Source of the DNA: a virus
Direction: 5' to 3' (one strand)
IMG/VR virus record: IMGVR_UViG_3300025141_000321
Span: 1-36,636 of that record
DNA: 36,636 nt
Shown here: positions 7,889 through 17,021 of the stretch, one piece after another
How the letters are laid out: every line of letters starts with the position of its first letter
How positions within the stretch are numbered: position 1 is the first letter of the stretch
Position numbers and translations under genes: made by a program
The notes under the pieces: model-generated
Databases searched by the model: none
What the model saw: the letters and a program-made list of their open reading frames with translations, nothing else
Told to the model about the DNA's origin: nothing

Positions 7889-9133
7889 ATGGTCTACATT
7901 CCCAGTCGACTCGGTCGCGTGGCTGTCAAAGAGCAGGGGTCCGGGTGGGGCACCGCTGAGACGTCCTTCGCCGCGGCGAACGCTCTCCGCTGTGAGGCGA
8001 CGCTTCCAAGCCTCGTGCGCGAGGCGCTGAGCGTCGACAACATGCGCGGCGCGTTCCACGCGCCGGAAGTGACCCCCGGCAGCAAGGTGGGGACGACGAT
8101 CTCCCTACGCTTCCCGGCGCACGGCTGGAACACGTCCGGCGCGGCCATCAGCGGCAACCCGACCGAGCACCCCGAGGCGCTGATCGTCAAGAATGCGCTG
8201 GGCTCCGCGGTGCAGGACGGGCATCAGACCGACCTGCTCAGCAGCGGCACAGCCAGCGACCCCGAGTTCACCTCCGCGACCGACGGGCTTGCCGGGTCCG
8301 CGCAGCTCTACCCCGTAAATGCCGCGGCGACGGTCTTCGGCGTGGGCTGGGCCGAAGAGGTCACGCAGGGGACGCCGGACGCGGTGGCGCTCGCAGAGGC
8401 GCTCGACGCTGCCCCGGACACCAGTGGATCGACGACCGCACACGGGTCGAATTCGATCTACCTCTCGGTAGATCAGCCGACACCGATCACGGTGGAGTGG
8501 TACGGGGCGCACAGCTCGGCCATTCTCCGACTCTTTGACGGCATCGTGACCCGTCTCCGTCTCATCGTCGACCCGCGCGGCAAGCTCATGTGGGAGGCAG
8601 ATCTCGTCTTCGGCGGTTGGACCCTCGCGTCCGACGATTCCGCGACCGCGCTCGGGGACTACGCCTCGCCTAAGCCCGAGCTCGCCGCAGTGATGGGCGC
8701 CAACGGTGGCAGACTGATGGTAGGCGGGACGTCCATCGCCGCGGCCGGGAGCCTGTCGGCAGAGGTCACCGTCGAGCATTCAACGGTGGGCAGCTACTCG
8801 AGCGATCAAGGTGTCGCGGCGTTCGTCGTGCAGAATCGCACCGTGACGTGCGAGGTGCAGGTCCCGGCGAACAACCTCGGCGAGGCAGCCGGCGAGGATC
8901 TGAACCCGACACCGGGCACCGATACCGACATCGTGCAACTCGACCTCGCCAACGGAGGAGGATCGTCCTTCTCCATGTTGCTCCCGACCGCGCGACTCAT
9001 GGAGCAGATCCCGCTCGAGGACATGGACGGCATCGTCGGCGTCAAGCGCGTCTACGGCACCGGGCGGTATGCGTCGGACGACTCCGCAGAGGACGCGCCC
9101 GCGAACACCGCTTTCCGCGTGGCTTATCTCTGA
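7889..9133 (+). CDS. Putative major tail tube protein (414 aa)
   Basis: The protein is beta-rich, with Thr/Ser/Gly-heavy composition and no membrane segment. It begins MVYIPSRLGRVAVKEQGSGWG, a style of start common in phage tail tube proteins. It lies before the chaperone pair and tape measure, the usual tube position. At 414 aa it is larger than simple tube proteins, so one or two extra immunoglobulin-like domains are likely. Its final base overlaps the next ATG (9133). Confidence 0.6.
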   Translation: MVYIPSRLGRVAVKEQGSGWGTAETSFAAANALRCEATLPSLVREALSVDNMRGAFHAPEVTPGSKVGTTISLRFPAHGWNTSGAAISGNPTEHPEALIVKNALGSAVQDGHQTDLLSSGTASDPEFTSATDGLAGSAQLYPVNAAATVFGVGWAEEVTQGTPDAVALAEALDAAPDTSGSTTAHGSNSIYLSVDQPTPITVEWYGAHSSAILRLFDGIVTRLRLIVDPRGKLMWEADLVFGGWTLASDDSATALGDYASPKPELAAVMGANGGRLMVGGTSIAAAGSLSAEVTVEHSTVGSYSSDQGVAAFVVQNRTVTCEVQVPANNLGEAAGEDLNPTPGTDTDIVQLDLANGGGSSFSMLLPTARLMEQIPLEDMDGIVGVKRVYGTGRYASDDSAEDAPANTAFRVAYL

Positions 9134-9642
9134 TGCTGCCGGTCGTGAAGACAGACGAGGTCGTCGACCTCGTGTTCTCCTTCGACGACGCGGTCCGGGT
9201 CGAGGTCGATCCGCCGCGTGCGCTGCCGAAGGACGGGACGGAGATCGACGGCACAGCAACCGTCGTTTCTGTCCGCGCGCTCTCGGGGACCGACACCCTC
9301 CGCGTGCTTGGTGACGGCACCTCGCCCCAGCACGAGGTGGTCATTGATGCCGCTCTGAGGGCGGTCTCCCAGGTGGCGACGGGGGAGGAGACGGCAACCG
9401 GCGAAGGGGCACGCGCGCTCCTTGATCGTCTCCCTCCCGTCGCCGTCTCCGCCGTCGGTGCGTGGGTACTCGAGCAGAGCCTGGACACCGCCGACCCTTT
9501 AGGCGCCAGCGAATCCGCGGAGTCGTCTGGGCAGACCTCCTCCGCGGCACCCACGGACTCGACTGTGGCACCTGCGACGGGCAACGGTGCGAGTCGCGCG
9601 GCGGCTCTTATCTCGGCATCGAGTGGAGCCGCTGCCCGCTGA
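9133..9642 (+). CDS. Tail assembly chaperone, short form (gpG-like, 169 aa)
   Basis: The gene lies between the tail tube and the tape measure, the place of the lambda G/GT pair. The first 120 residues include LPVVKTDEVVDLVFSFDDAVRVEVDPP and the helix TATVV-onward; the last 45 residues in this frame are low-complexity Ser/Ala/Thr. At 9495-9501 the gene contains CCCTTTA in the correct reading phase (C CCU UUA) for a -1 slip. The short form is the product without slipping. The chaperone would bind the tape measure and recruit tail tube subunits during assembly. Confidence 0.65.
   Translation: MLPVVKTDEVVDLVFSFDDAVRVEVDPPRALPKDGTEIDGTATVVSVRALSGTDTLRVLGDGTSPQHEVVIDAALRAVSQVATGEETATGEGARALLDRLPPVAVSAVGAWVLEQSLDTADPLGASESAESSGQTSSAAPTDSTVAPATGNGASRAAALISASSGAAAR
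9495..9547 (+). promoter_or_regulatory. Programmed -1 ribosomal frameshift site
   Basis: The heptamer CCCTTTA (9495-9501) matches X XXY YYZ with CCT and TTA as zero-frame codons (9496-9498, 9499-9501). TTA is a codon hardly used in this high-GC genome. After a -1 slip the reading continues from 9501 without a stop to 9797. Downstream, 9515-9522 pairs with 9540-9547 (8 bp, CCGCGGAG/CTCCGCGG) and encloses a GTCT-GGGC-AGAC hairpin, a possible stimulatory structure starting 13 nt after the site. Confidence 0.75.
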
Positions 9643-9797
9643 GGGAGATCATGTCAGACCGTCGACTCGCTATCGCGATGCACATCGACCGGGCGATGGA
9701 CGTGCAGCCGGTCGCCGGGTGGCCTGACGCTTACGCGGCGTGGCTGCCTGATCTCGTCCAGGAGATCCGAACGATGCGCGCGTCGAGGAAGGACTGA
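9501..9797 (+). CDS. Tail assembly chaperone, frameshift extension (T-like, 98 codons)
   Basis: This frame is probably expressed as the C-terminal part of a fusion: 123 residues of the upstream gene plus 98 residues after the -1 slip, about 221 aa. It contains a CGTCDGQRC cysteine pair and the segment YLGIEWSRCPLREIMSDRR, which is like the C-terminal extensions of phage G/GT chaperones. A separate start at ATG 9651 (48 aa, preceded by GAGGGAGATC) is an alternative, but the conserved-looking part upstream of that ATG favours frameshifting. The end overlaps the tape measure start. Confidence 0.65.
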   Translation, partial: RRQRIRGVVWADLLRGTHGLDCGTCDGQRCESRGGSYLGIEWSRCPLREIMSDRRLAIAMHIDRAMDVQPVAGWPDAYAAWLPDLVQEIRTMRASRKD

Positions 9798-11638
9798 TGG
9801 GCACGGCGGGAACAGTCCGTCTCGACATCGTTGCGCAGGGACGGGACGAAGCAACGCGCGTATTGAGCCGAGGCAATAAGGCACTCGGAAAGTACACGGC
9901 GCAGGTACGCCAGAACACCGGCGGACTTCGCAGACAGCGTAAGGCGGCGATGGGCGCTCGCCAGGCAATGCAGGCGCTCGCAGGCGCGGCGGTGACAGCG
10001 GCGATCGCAAAGGCGACGAAGGCAGGGGCGGACTTCGCCGGCTCGATGGCGGTGCTCGAGCAGACTACGCCCGGCGCTGTCTCGGCGATGCAACAACTTG
10101 CGTCGGAGACGGGCGGAGTCACGGTCAAGGCGCTGGTCGAGGCACAGAACAAGATCAATGCGTTCGGTCTCGACCTCAAGCTCAACGCGGCGCTGATCGA
10201 GACCCTCCGATTCCGCTCGATCCAGAACGTCCGCACGCTGGAAGACACGATCGACTCACTGGTCACAGGCGTGGCGCGCGGGTCGGTGGCGATCCTCGAC
10301 AACCTCGGGATCATCGTCAAAGCGTCCGATGCCTACAAGACGTACGCTGCGGAGATTGGAACCACGGCGAACGAGCTGTCCGCGCAGCAGAAGGTTGCGG
10401 CGGTGTCCGCGGAGGTGATGCGCGTCCTTGCGAAAGACACGGGGCGCGTAGAGGGGACGGCGCGTGACCTCGGCGATGCCATCGCACGGGCGAACAACCA
10501 GATCGACAAGCTGAGCACCACACTCGCGCACGTCGCCACGCCGGCTGTCGGGCACATGGCTGAAGGCGTCTCGATGCTCATCGATGACGTGCGGGATGGG
10601 GTCGGGGCGCTGAAAGAATTTAGGCGCATGTGGGACGACTCGATGGAGTTCTACGGCACGCCCGCGGAGCTCGAGCTCCACGGGCGCAACACTGCGTTAA
10701 ATGCGTTCGTGGCGCGTCTCCGGGCAGATCGAGCGGAGATAAAACGCCTACACGCCGAAGTGAAGCGGGAAGCGGACGAGGCGCTCGACGCGCTATTCCC
10801 CGAGGATGAGAACGCGATTCAAAAGCAGCTCGACCGCGAGGCAGCACTACTTGACCGCCCTCGCAGGGAGCGAGGGGCGAAGAAGAAGGACGCCGATCAA
10901 TTCTCCCTTTTCGCCGCCATCGAGAAGGCTGCCGTGCCGTTGCAGCGGTCATTGGACTGGGAGCTTCAGATCGTCGCCGCCCGCGTGGATAACGTGAATC
11001 TCCTCCGGGCTATGCGAGAGGAACAAGCACGCATCGCCGAGGAGCAGGAGCGACTGGCAGGCGAAGCCCGTGCGCAACCATTTTTCCAGATGGCCGAGAG
11101 CGCCACACAGGCGCAACAGGCGATGTCGATGCTCCGCCCCGAGCTGGTCGCGACCATGGGCGCCGTCGCCGAGTGGGGCGGTGTCTGGGGCGAGTTCGCG
11201 AGGACGCAAGAGAACGCCAATCTCGCGTGGGCGCAGAGCGTCGGCATCGGCGGAATGGTCGCCGCGGCCTTCGTCAAGAACGAGCGCCTCAAGGCCGCGA
11301 TCCTCGCACCGATGGCGATGGCACAGGGCTTCCTGGCGCTCCCAAATCTCGCCCTCGCTGGGCCGAAGTTCGCCGCCGCCACTCTCTTCGGCGCGGTGGC
11401 GCTGACCGGCGCCGGCACTCGCGGCGGGAGCTCCCCAAACGTCGGCGGTGTCGGAGAGCCAGGAGGCCCGCTCGGCGCTCCGATCCGCACCGGCGGCGGC
11501 GGTGGCTCCGGCGGTGGCTCGATCACCGTCGTATTCAGCGACGGGATCCTGCTCGGGCGACCACAGGACGTTGGTCGCTCAGTGCAGCAGGCGCTCGGCT
11601 CCACGCGCGGCACCGGGATCCGCGCCCGGGGCGTCTGA
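9797..11638 (+). CDS. Tape measure protein (613 aa)
   Basis: This protein sets tail length and is threaded inside the tube. It begins GTAGTVRLDIVAQGRDEATRVLSRG, a common tape-measure opening. A long helical, Ala-rich part follows with hydrophobic segments (AMQALAGAAVTAAIAKATKAG; later VGIGGMVAAAFVKNERLKAAILAPMAMAQGFLALP) and charged coiled-coil regions around residues 300-430. The end is Gly-rich (TGGGGGSGGGS). At 613 residues it predicts a rather short tail of roughly 90 nm, using the usual rule of about 1.5 angstrom per residue. Start overlaps the chaperone stop. Confidence 0.88.
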   Translation: MGTAGTVRLDIVAQGRDEATRVLSRGNKALGKYTAQVRQNTGGLRRQRKAAMGARQAMQALAGAAVTAAIAKATKAGADFAGSMAVLEQTTPGAVSAMQQLASETGGVTVKALVEAQNKINAFGLDLKLNAALIETLRFRSIQNVRTLEDTIDSLVTGVARGSVAILDNLGIIVKASDAYKTYAAEIGTTANELSAQQKVAAVSAEVMRVLAKDTGRVEGTARDLGDAIARANNQIDKLSTTLAHVATPAVGHMAEGVSMLIDDVRDGVGALKEFRRMWDDSMEFYGTPAELELHGRNTALNAFVARLRADRAEIKRLHAEVKREADEALDALFPEDENAIQKQLDREAALLDRPRRERGAKKKDADQFSLFAAIEKAAVPLQRSLDWELQIVAARVDNVNLLRAMREEQARIAEEQERLAGEARAQPFFQMAESATQAQQAMSMLRPELVATMGAVAEWGGVWGEFARTQENANLAWAQSVGIGGMVAAAFVKNERLKAAILAPMAMAQGFLALPNLALAGPKFAAATLFGAVALTGAGTRGGSSPNVGGVGEPGGPLGAPIRTGGGGGSGGGSITVVFSDGILLGRPQDVGRSVQQALGSTRGTGIRARGV

Positions 11639-12303
11639 TGCCCTCCATCAGCGAGCCGAACAACGGCATCAGCGCCATAGCCGTCTGTGCCACCGGGTGG
11701 GCGGGCACCGTCAAGACCACGATCAGCGGCACCGACGCCGAGGTCACGCCCGACGACTACACATCCGCGCTCCGGGTCTGGATGGACTTGCTGCGGATCT
11801 CTATGCAGATCCACGGCGAGGATTGGGAGGGCTACTCGACCGCCGGCGGCGTGCTCTCGATCGTTGCAGACTCGGCGCACACGCTCGTCGCCACGTCGAC
11901 GACACAGACGCGCCTCGGGGCGACCGGGACCTACACCGGCGCCGCATCCTACGAGATGGATGCCGCGCACGATAACGGCGTCTATCCGACGCACGGGATC
12001 GCCGTCCCGCGCAATGTCGGATGGGAGCTCTCCCGAGGCAGACACGCGGTCGACGGCTCCGGCACAGTCGGGCGCGTGCGTGTCGGCGCAGGGATGTCCG
12101 TCCGGCTCTGCGACTCGTGGAGCGCGATCCACACGTTCGAGTCCGCCCTCGACGCCGAGCAGAACCGGGCCCGACTCCTCGATATATGGGTCGGCGGGCA
12201 TGATCTCGGGCGCTACCAGCTCCAGGGGATGCATCGGGAGCGCGTCGGGCTCGTCGTCGACCCTTGCGCGCTCGTCCTCGATCTGCTCCGTGTGGCGGCA
12301 TGA
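11638..12303 (+). CDS. Distal-tail candidate protein (221 aa)
   Basis: It starts with an ATG joined to the tape measure stop (TGATG). It is beta-rich with Thr/Gly/Ala strands and ends in VGLVVDPCALVLDLLRVAA. Position directly after the tape measure suggests a distal tail or tail-hub adaptor protein. The next gene has similar size and character, so the two may be distant paralogues, but I cannot align them convincingly by eye. No named motif. Confidence 0.5.
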   Translation: MPSISEPNNGISAIAVCATGWAGTVKTTISGTDAEVTPDDYTSALRVWMDLLRISMQIHGEDWEGYSTAGGVLSIVADSAHTLVATSTTQTRLGATGTYTGAASYEMDAAHDNGVYPTHGIAVPRNVGWELSRGRHAVDGSGTVGRVRVGAGMSVRLCDSWSAIHTFESALDAEQNRARLLDIWVGGHDLGRYQLQGMHRERVGLVVDPCALVLDLLRVAA

Positions 12304-12977
12304 GCATCGACGCACCGACGCCCGGCGCGTTCCTGTACGGCTGGATCGACACCGACATCCCGGGCGGCCGGAAGATCACAGTCGGCGGATCGCCGAGGAC
12401 GGTCGCCGCTGGATATCGCCGATTCCCGGACTGGATCACGGCCATCGACACCGCGATCACGACCGCAGGGCTCAACGTCTCCTGGAGCACATCCACGGGG
12501 CTGGTCACATGGGCACCCGGCGGCGGCGTCGCGGTCGTCTGGGATGACAGGCTGGGGGAGCTGTGCGGCATGGACCGGCGCCCCGGGTTCGCCGAGACCC
12601 TGACCGGCGTGCCGACGTCTGCGCTCGTGCCTCCCGGCGCCGTCTGGCTCGTCGGCGCGCAGTGGGTGGAGATCACGACTGCGCGAGAGCGCGTTGCGGA
12701 GGAGTACCGATGGCGACGAGGGAGGGGCTACGTCTGGGGCGGCGCACGAGTCTGGGAGTGGGAGCTGGTCATGCACCACGACGCCTTCGTGGCGCTCGAG
12801 TATGGATGGGTCACCGCCGGCAAGGTCTCCTTATGGGCTGGCGAGAACGCCGCCATCGGCTCCGGGCAGTCCGACGGTCAGCTCGACGGATATGTGATCG
12901 GCATCCAGGAACCGGAGCGCGTGGGGCCGACGGATGACTTCGTTCGGATCCGTCTCGCCATGAGCGAGTCGATCTGA
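12300..12977 (+). CDS. Tail-tip region protein (225 aa)
   Basis: It overlaps the gene before by 4 nt (ATGA) and the gene after by 1 nt. It is rich in Trp (FPDWIT, RVWEWELVMHH) and beta strands, without signal or membrane segments. Located between a distal-tail candidate and the large tail-tip protein, it is likely part of the baseplate or tip. Specific function unknown. Confidence 0.5.
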   Translation: MSIDAPTPGAFLYGWIDTDIPGGRKITVGGSPRTVAAGYRRFPDWITAIDTAITTAGLNVSWSTSTGLVTWAPGGGVAVVWDDRLGELCGMDRRPGFAETLTGVPTSALVPPGAVWLVGAQWVEITTARERVAEEYRWRRGRGYVWGGARVWEWELVMHHDAFVALEYGWVTAGKVSLWAGENAAIGSGQSDGQLDGYVIGIQEPERVGPTDDFVRIRLAMSESI

Positions 12978-15565
12978 TGGCGACGACCCGCGCCGAAGCA
13001 CTGCATCGAGGTTATTCACCGCTCTACGCCGTCGAGGTGGAAGGGATCCCATACCTCCTCGTGGAGAAGGATCCGCCCCGCGTCGACGCCACGAGCTCCG
13101 CGTCTGCGCCGGCGACGCGCGCCGTTGTGCCTGCGCTGGTCATCGACGAGGCACAGACGATCTCCCAGATGATCGACCGTGAGACGGGCGTCGCCGACGG
13201 GGCTGCGGTAGAATTCGTGCTCGACTTCGAGGCACTCTCCGAGGCATCCGTGCTTTCTTCGGTCTTCGCGCGGCCCTCGGCGCGCACGCCTATCGACACA
13301 GACTTAGACAGCGCGGCGACAACAATCAGCGTTGACGCCACGACGGGCTTCGTGAACGGCCAGACCGTCTACATGGGTCGAGAGCAGATCACGATCGGCA
13401 CCATCAGCGGCGGCGATTTCACGAGCTGCACGCGGGGCGTCAACGGCGAGGCGTGGGACTACCAGGCGACCTCCCCGAGCTCCTACCGCGAGGTCACCGA
13501 CAAGCCTGTGATCTGGCGTGGGCGATTCGTCACGCTGTGGGAGCACCTCGTGTCTCCCGCAGGCCACATCGTGGAGTCGACCTGGTCCACGGGCACCTAC
13601 GCCCGGCCGATCTGGAGGGGCTACATCGCTGAAGTCCCGCTGCCTGGTGCTCACGGGATGAGCATCCGCTGCCTGCCGCTCGTGCGCCTGCTCGGGCAGG
13701 AGGTGGGGCACGAGGCATCGTTCCGGGCCTGCGGCGCTCCGCGCGTGTCGATCACTCCGACGTTTGGTTACCCCTTGCTTTTTGACTCCGGTACGATGCA
13801 GATCCGGATCAAGGTCGCCTATACAGGCGGATTAGGGATGGACGACTACTGGGTGACGCCCACCGCGGGCGCCTATACTCCGACGGGATGGGCCAACGCT
13901 CTGGGCGCGGCGCTAGAAGCTGGACAGAACGGCGACGCCTGGCTGGATTCGACGCTCGCCGTCGAGGAGGCGGGGGACGAGGTCGCACTCGACATGGAGC
14001 GCACGTTTGTGGTGCGGCTGCGCATCGGTGAGGGCGGCGGCATGACCCTCGACTCCGGACAGCTCTACGTTGTTGGCGGCGACGCGCCCTACTTCCTGGT
14101 CCCCGGCGTCTACGATTGGCGGGACGAGGGCGATCACTGGTCCATCACGATCCCATTGCGCGAACACTTCTACGAGCCGGATTCCTGGCTCGTCGTGCAA
14201 GAGGTGGACGGCGCCGGATGGCGGGATGCATCCGTCCCCAGCTCCGGCGTGGGGCTTCTCGGGCACGGCGACAAAAAGGAAATCGTCGAGTGGGACGAGA
14301 CCGTCGACGTGGGGCTAAACAGGACGGCGGTGCACATCCACGGGCGGCGTCTCGCGGGGACGGAGAGCGTCGACCCTGGCGCCGCGACAGTTCTCGAGCC
14401 CGTCGACGTCAACGGGGCGTCCGTGCCGATGCTCGCAGGTGTAGCGCTTAAGGTGCTGACCGGCGCGACCGGCACGCTCACGGAGGTCGTACAAACGATC
14501 CTCTCCTCGAGCGGCACCGGCGACCGCGGCACCTATGACACGCTCGCGATCGGACTCGGTTACGCGATCGACGAGGACTGGATCGATGCGTCGAGCCTCG
14601 CCGCCTACGGCACGCTCGGCGACGAGGCTGTGGTGGCTCTCGCGGAGGAGCGCTCATCGCTGGCGGATCTCATCGGCGGCGTGCTGGTGCTCGGCGGGCT
14701 GTGTCTCGTGCAGATCTACGACTCGACCAGCGGCGAGGTGCGCATCGCCGCGCGCCTGTCGGTGACCGGCTCGTGGAGCGCGCGTGATGCGTCTGTGATC
14801 ACGATCGACGCCGCGGACCTACTGCTACGCCAGGCAACACCCCTGCGGATGCTGCCGGCGCCGAACGAGATCAAGGTGAAGACGTCGAGCCTCGCTGGTG
14901 ACGGGACCACCCTCGCCGCAGTGGATGTGCCGCGTGTGCAGCAGGAGGGTCCGCAGGCGTGGGACATTGACGCTGCCGGCCTAGACTCGTCGCTCGCGCT
15001 ACACCTCGCCGCGTTCTTGATCGCGCTCGGTGATGGGCAATCTGCGTTGGAGCTCTCCGCTGCGCCGTGGCTCGATGTGCAGCCCGGTGACAGGGTGATC
15101 CTCGACCTCGATCACCCGATGATCTACGACTGGGTCAGCGGCGCGCGTGCGGCGTCGAATGTCTCGGCGGTCGTGCTGGGTGTCTCTCGTGATCTCATCA
15201 GCGGCGAACAACGCATCACGATCTTGCTCGCTGGCCAGGCGCTGCCCGCTCGGTATCTTGCGCCGACCGCGACGGTGATGAGCAAGAGCGGGAACGACAT
15301 CACGCTGGACACTGGCGAGGGTGCATACTTCGACGACGGCGAGACGATCCAGATCGAGACGCCCGGAGCGGAGGCATCACCGGGGAGCGAGATCACCACG
15401 CGCGTCATCTCGACCGTCGCCGGCGACGTGCTCACGCTGACGGTCGCGCCCCCGGCGTGGGTGGCGGCGGACGCGACCGTCACGCACCCGGCCTACACGA
15501 GCTGCACCGCCGAGCAACAGGCGTTTTTGTTCATCCGCTCCGATCAGTACTGGGGCGCAACATGA
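12977..15565 (+). CDS. Large tail-tip / hub protein (862 aa)
   Basis: This is the longest gene in the window. The N-terminal part (HRGYSPLYAVEVEGIPYLLVE) starts a beta domain; around residue 115 a module ATTISVDATTGFVNGQTVYMG...CTRGVNG appears, a repeat style seen in phage tail proteins. A similar sequence recurs near the end (GNDITLDTGEGAYFDDGETIQI). The middle has a segment LVLGGLCLVQIYDSTSGEVRIAARL that resembles tail-hub domains. Place and size suggest the central tip protein that contacts the tape measure and, perhaps, the receptor. Exact family not identified. ATGA overlap with the next gene. Confidence 0.6.
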   Translation: MATTRAEALHRGYSPLYAVEVEGIPYLLVEKDPPRVDATSSASAPATRAVVPALVIDEAQTISQMIDRETGVADGAAVEFVLDFEALSEASVLSSVFARPSARTPIDTDLDSAATTISVDATTGFVNGQTVYMGREQITIGTISGGDFTSCTRGVNGEAWDYQATSPSSYREVTDKPVIWRGRFVTLWEHLVSPAGHIVESTWSTGTYARPIWRGYIAEVPLPGAHGMSIRCLPLVRLLGQEVGHEASFRACGAPRVSITPTFGYPLLFDSGTMQIRIKVAYTGGLGMDDYWVTPTAGAYTPTGWANALGAALEAGQNGDAWLDSTLAVEEAGDEVALDMERTFVVRLRIGEGGGMTLDSGQLYVVGGDAPYFLVPGVYDWRDEGDHWSITIPLREHFYEPDSWLVVQEVDGAGWRDASVPSSGVGLLGHGDKKEIVEWDETVDVGLNRTAVHIHGRRLAGTESVDPGAATVLEPVDVNGASVPMLAGVALKVLTGATGTLTEVVQTILSSSGTGDRGTYDTLAIGLGYAIDEDWIDASSLAAYGTLGDEAVVALAEERSSLADLIGGVLVLGGLCLVQIYDSTSGEVRIAARLSVTGSWSARDASVITIDAADLLLRQATPLRMLPAPNEIKVKTSSLAGDGTTLAAVDVPRVQQEGPQAWDIDAAGLDSSLALHLAAFLIALGDGQSALELSAAPWLDVQPGDRVILDLDHPMIYDWVSGARAASNVSAVVLGVSRDLISGEQRITILLAGQALPARYLAPTATVMSKSGNDITLDTGEGAYFDDGETIQIETPGAEASPGSEITTRVISTVAGDVLTLTVAPPAWVAADATVTHPAYTSCTAEQQAFLFIRSDQYWGAT

Positions 15566-16488
15566 GCTACTCGCCGCTCGACCCTGCAATCATGCGCCCC
15601 GGGCTCCCTGGCAGTGATGGCATCGTGTCACTCGGCGCGAATCACGACGAGCTCTATGAGGACCACCGCACCTATGTCGCGGGGGCAGCGGGCCTCCGCA
15701 TATCGGAGACGTCCGCGTCTTACGTCGAGCGTCTGCGGTTTCGTCTCCTCGGCAACCTCGACGATCACGCCCTGCGGATCTGGGTGCGCTGGAAGGTGGG
15801 CACCTCCGGGGACGGCGACGTCCAAGCGACCGTGGGCACCGAGACTGCCTCCGCGAATCTGACATCGATGACCTACACATGGACGTCCTTTAACGTCTCG
15901 TTGACGGCGGCGACGTCGCCGAGGAATTGCAAACTCGAGTTCCGCGAGACGACAGGGAGCACCATTTATGTGAGCGCCTTCGTCGCCTATCTCGTGCCGT
16001 CGGCACCTGCGGGGGACGGCGAATACGCATCGGAATTTCGCGACTGGTCGAACGAGCACTCGACGACGCAGCGCGCCATCTCATCGGAGCACATCCAGCG
16101 CCTCCTCCGGGGCCCCACACAGATTGCCGTGGACCGCCCGGCGTGTCTGGTCTCGCTGCACGACGACGTCACGAGCCCGCGAACGTTGACGACGACCGAA
16201 ACCACGTTCACCCCCGTCGGGGCGTTCATTCTCTTCGCGCCAGACGCAGGCAGCCGCACCTATCGGATCACGGCGAACCTGGGACAGGCGTCCACAGGTG
16301 TCCCCCATCTGCGCGTTAGCGCCGGAGGGCGCAGGGTCGATTTCACGAGCGGCATCGGGTGGCAGACTGACGGCACGTCGTTGGTCCTCCGCGGCCCGGG
16401 GTTCTATCCTGGCACCGTCGCGCTCAAGAGGGCATCGGGCGCAGGCGACGTGCACGCGCACTCCATCCAGATCCATCGGGAGGCGTAG
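15562..16488 (+). CDS. Tail protein, possible fibre or tip component (308 aa)
   Basis: The protein begins MSYSPLDPAIMRPGLPGSDG and contains two beta-sandwich-like stretches (residues about 40-130 and 190-305) joined by a helical linker (FRDWSNEHSTTQRAISSEHIQRLL). The composition suggests jelly-roll domains, as in receptor-binding or accessory fibre proteins. No collagen-like or intramolecular chaperone motif is seen. Function inferred from tail cluster position. Confidence 0.5.
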   Translation: MSYSPLDPAIMRPGLPGSDGIVSLGANHDELYEDHRTYVAGAAGLRISETSASYVERLRFRLLGNLDDHALRIWVRWKVGTSGDGDVQATVGTETASANLTSMTYTWTSFNVSLTAATSPRNCKLEFRETTGSTIYVSAFVAYLVPSAPAGDGEYASEFRDWSNEHSTTQRAISSEHIQRLLRGPTQIAVDRPACLVSLHDDVTSPRTLTTTETTFTPVGAFILFAPDAGSRTYRITANLGQASTGVPHLRVSAGGRRVDFTSGIGWQTDGTSLVLRGPGFYPGTVALKRASGAGDVHAHSIQIHREA

Positions 16489-16962
16489 ATGCCAAACGCC
16501 CCAGTCTCCATCCCACTCCATGCGCTCGGCGATACGACGCTCGTGGACTTTGTGCCCGCGGTGATCTCGCTGCCATCTGTCGCCGCTCGGCGACAACATG
16601 CGCTGGCGACCGCGTACGGGGGTCCGCCGGTGTTCATCTCCTGCGACGTGTCGGTGAGCACGACGCAGGAGATGACCATCTTGGTTCCGCCGAATGTCAC
16701 CGAGGTCTATGTGTGGCTCTTGATGGCGTCGTCCGGGTCCGAGATCGTAGACGTGGCGAGCTCGGGGGGCAGTGATTCCGTGGAGCTGAGCGCTGCATCG
16801 ACCACGGTCGGTCGATGGGATGCACAGATCGTGCGCTCTGACGAGCTGACGGTCGCCAGCTCCGCGTCGTGGGACTTCCAGACGGACGTAATCACGATCA
16901 CGACCGCCGCGTGGACGATCGTCTATGGGCTCGGCATCGAGCCGATCCATCGAGCGCAGTGA
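16489..16962 (+). CDS. Beta-rich tail-cluster protein (157 aa)
   Basis: The ATG follows the preceding TAG directly, with GGGAGGCG as ribosome-binding site. The protein is beta-rich and Ser/Val/Thr-heavy (TILVPPNVTEVYVWLLMASSGSEIVDV). It resembles the C-terminal half of its left neighbour in style and may be another accessory tip domain. Unknown function. Confidence 0.5.
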   Translation: MPNAPVSIPLHALGDTTLVDFVPAVISLPSVAARRQHALATAYGGPPVFISCDVSVSTTQEMTILVPPNVTEVYVWLLMASSGSEIVDVASSGGSDSVELSAASTTVGRWDAQIVRSDELTVASSASWDFQTDVITITTAAWTIVYGLGIEPIHRAQ

Positions 16963-16964
16963 TG

Positions 16965-16993
16965 TAGACGCGCAGCGATCCGTGTCGTAGGAT
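16965..16993 (+). promoter_or_regulatory. Promoter-like element before the secreted-protein gene
   Basis: TAGACG (16965-16970), 17 nt, TAGGAT (16988-16993). The first box lies in TGATGTAGACG, the same 11-mer found before the major capsid gene. TAGGAT matches four of six bases of a sigma-70 -10 box. The two sites share layout and distance to a start codon, which supports a common phage or host promoter type. Confidence 0.4.
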
Positions 16994-17021
16994 TCTCGCG
17001 ATCCATCTCTGGAGATCGGAA

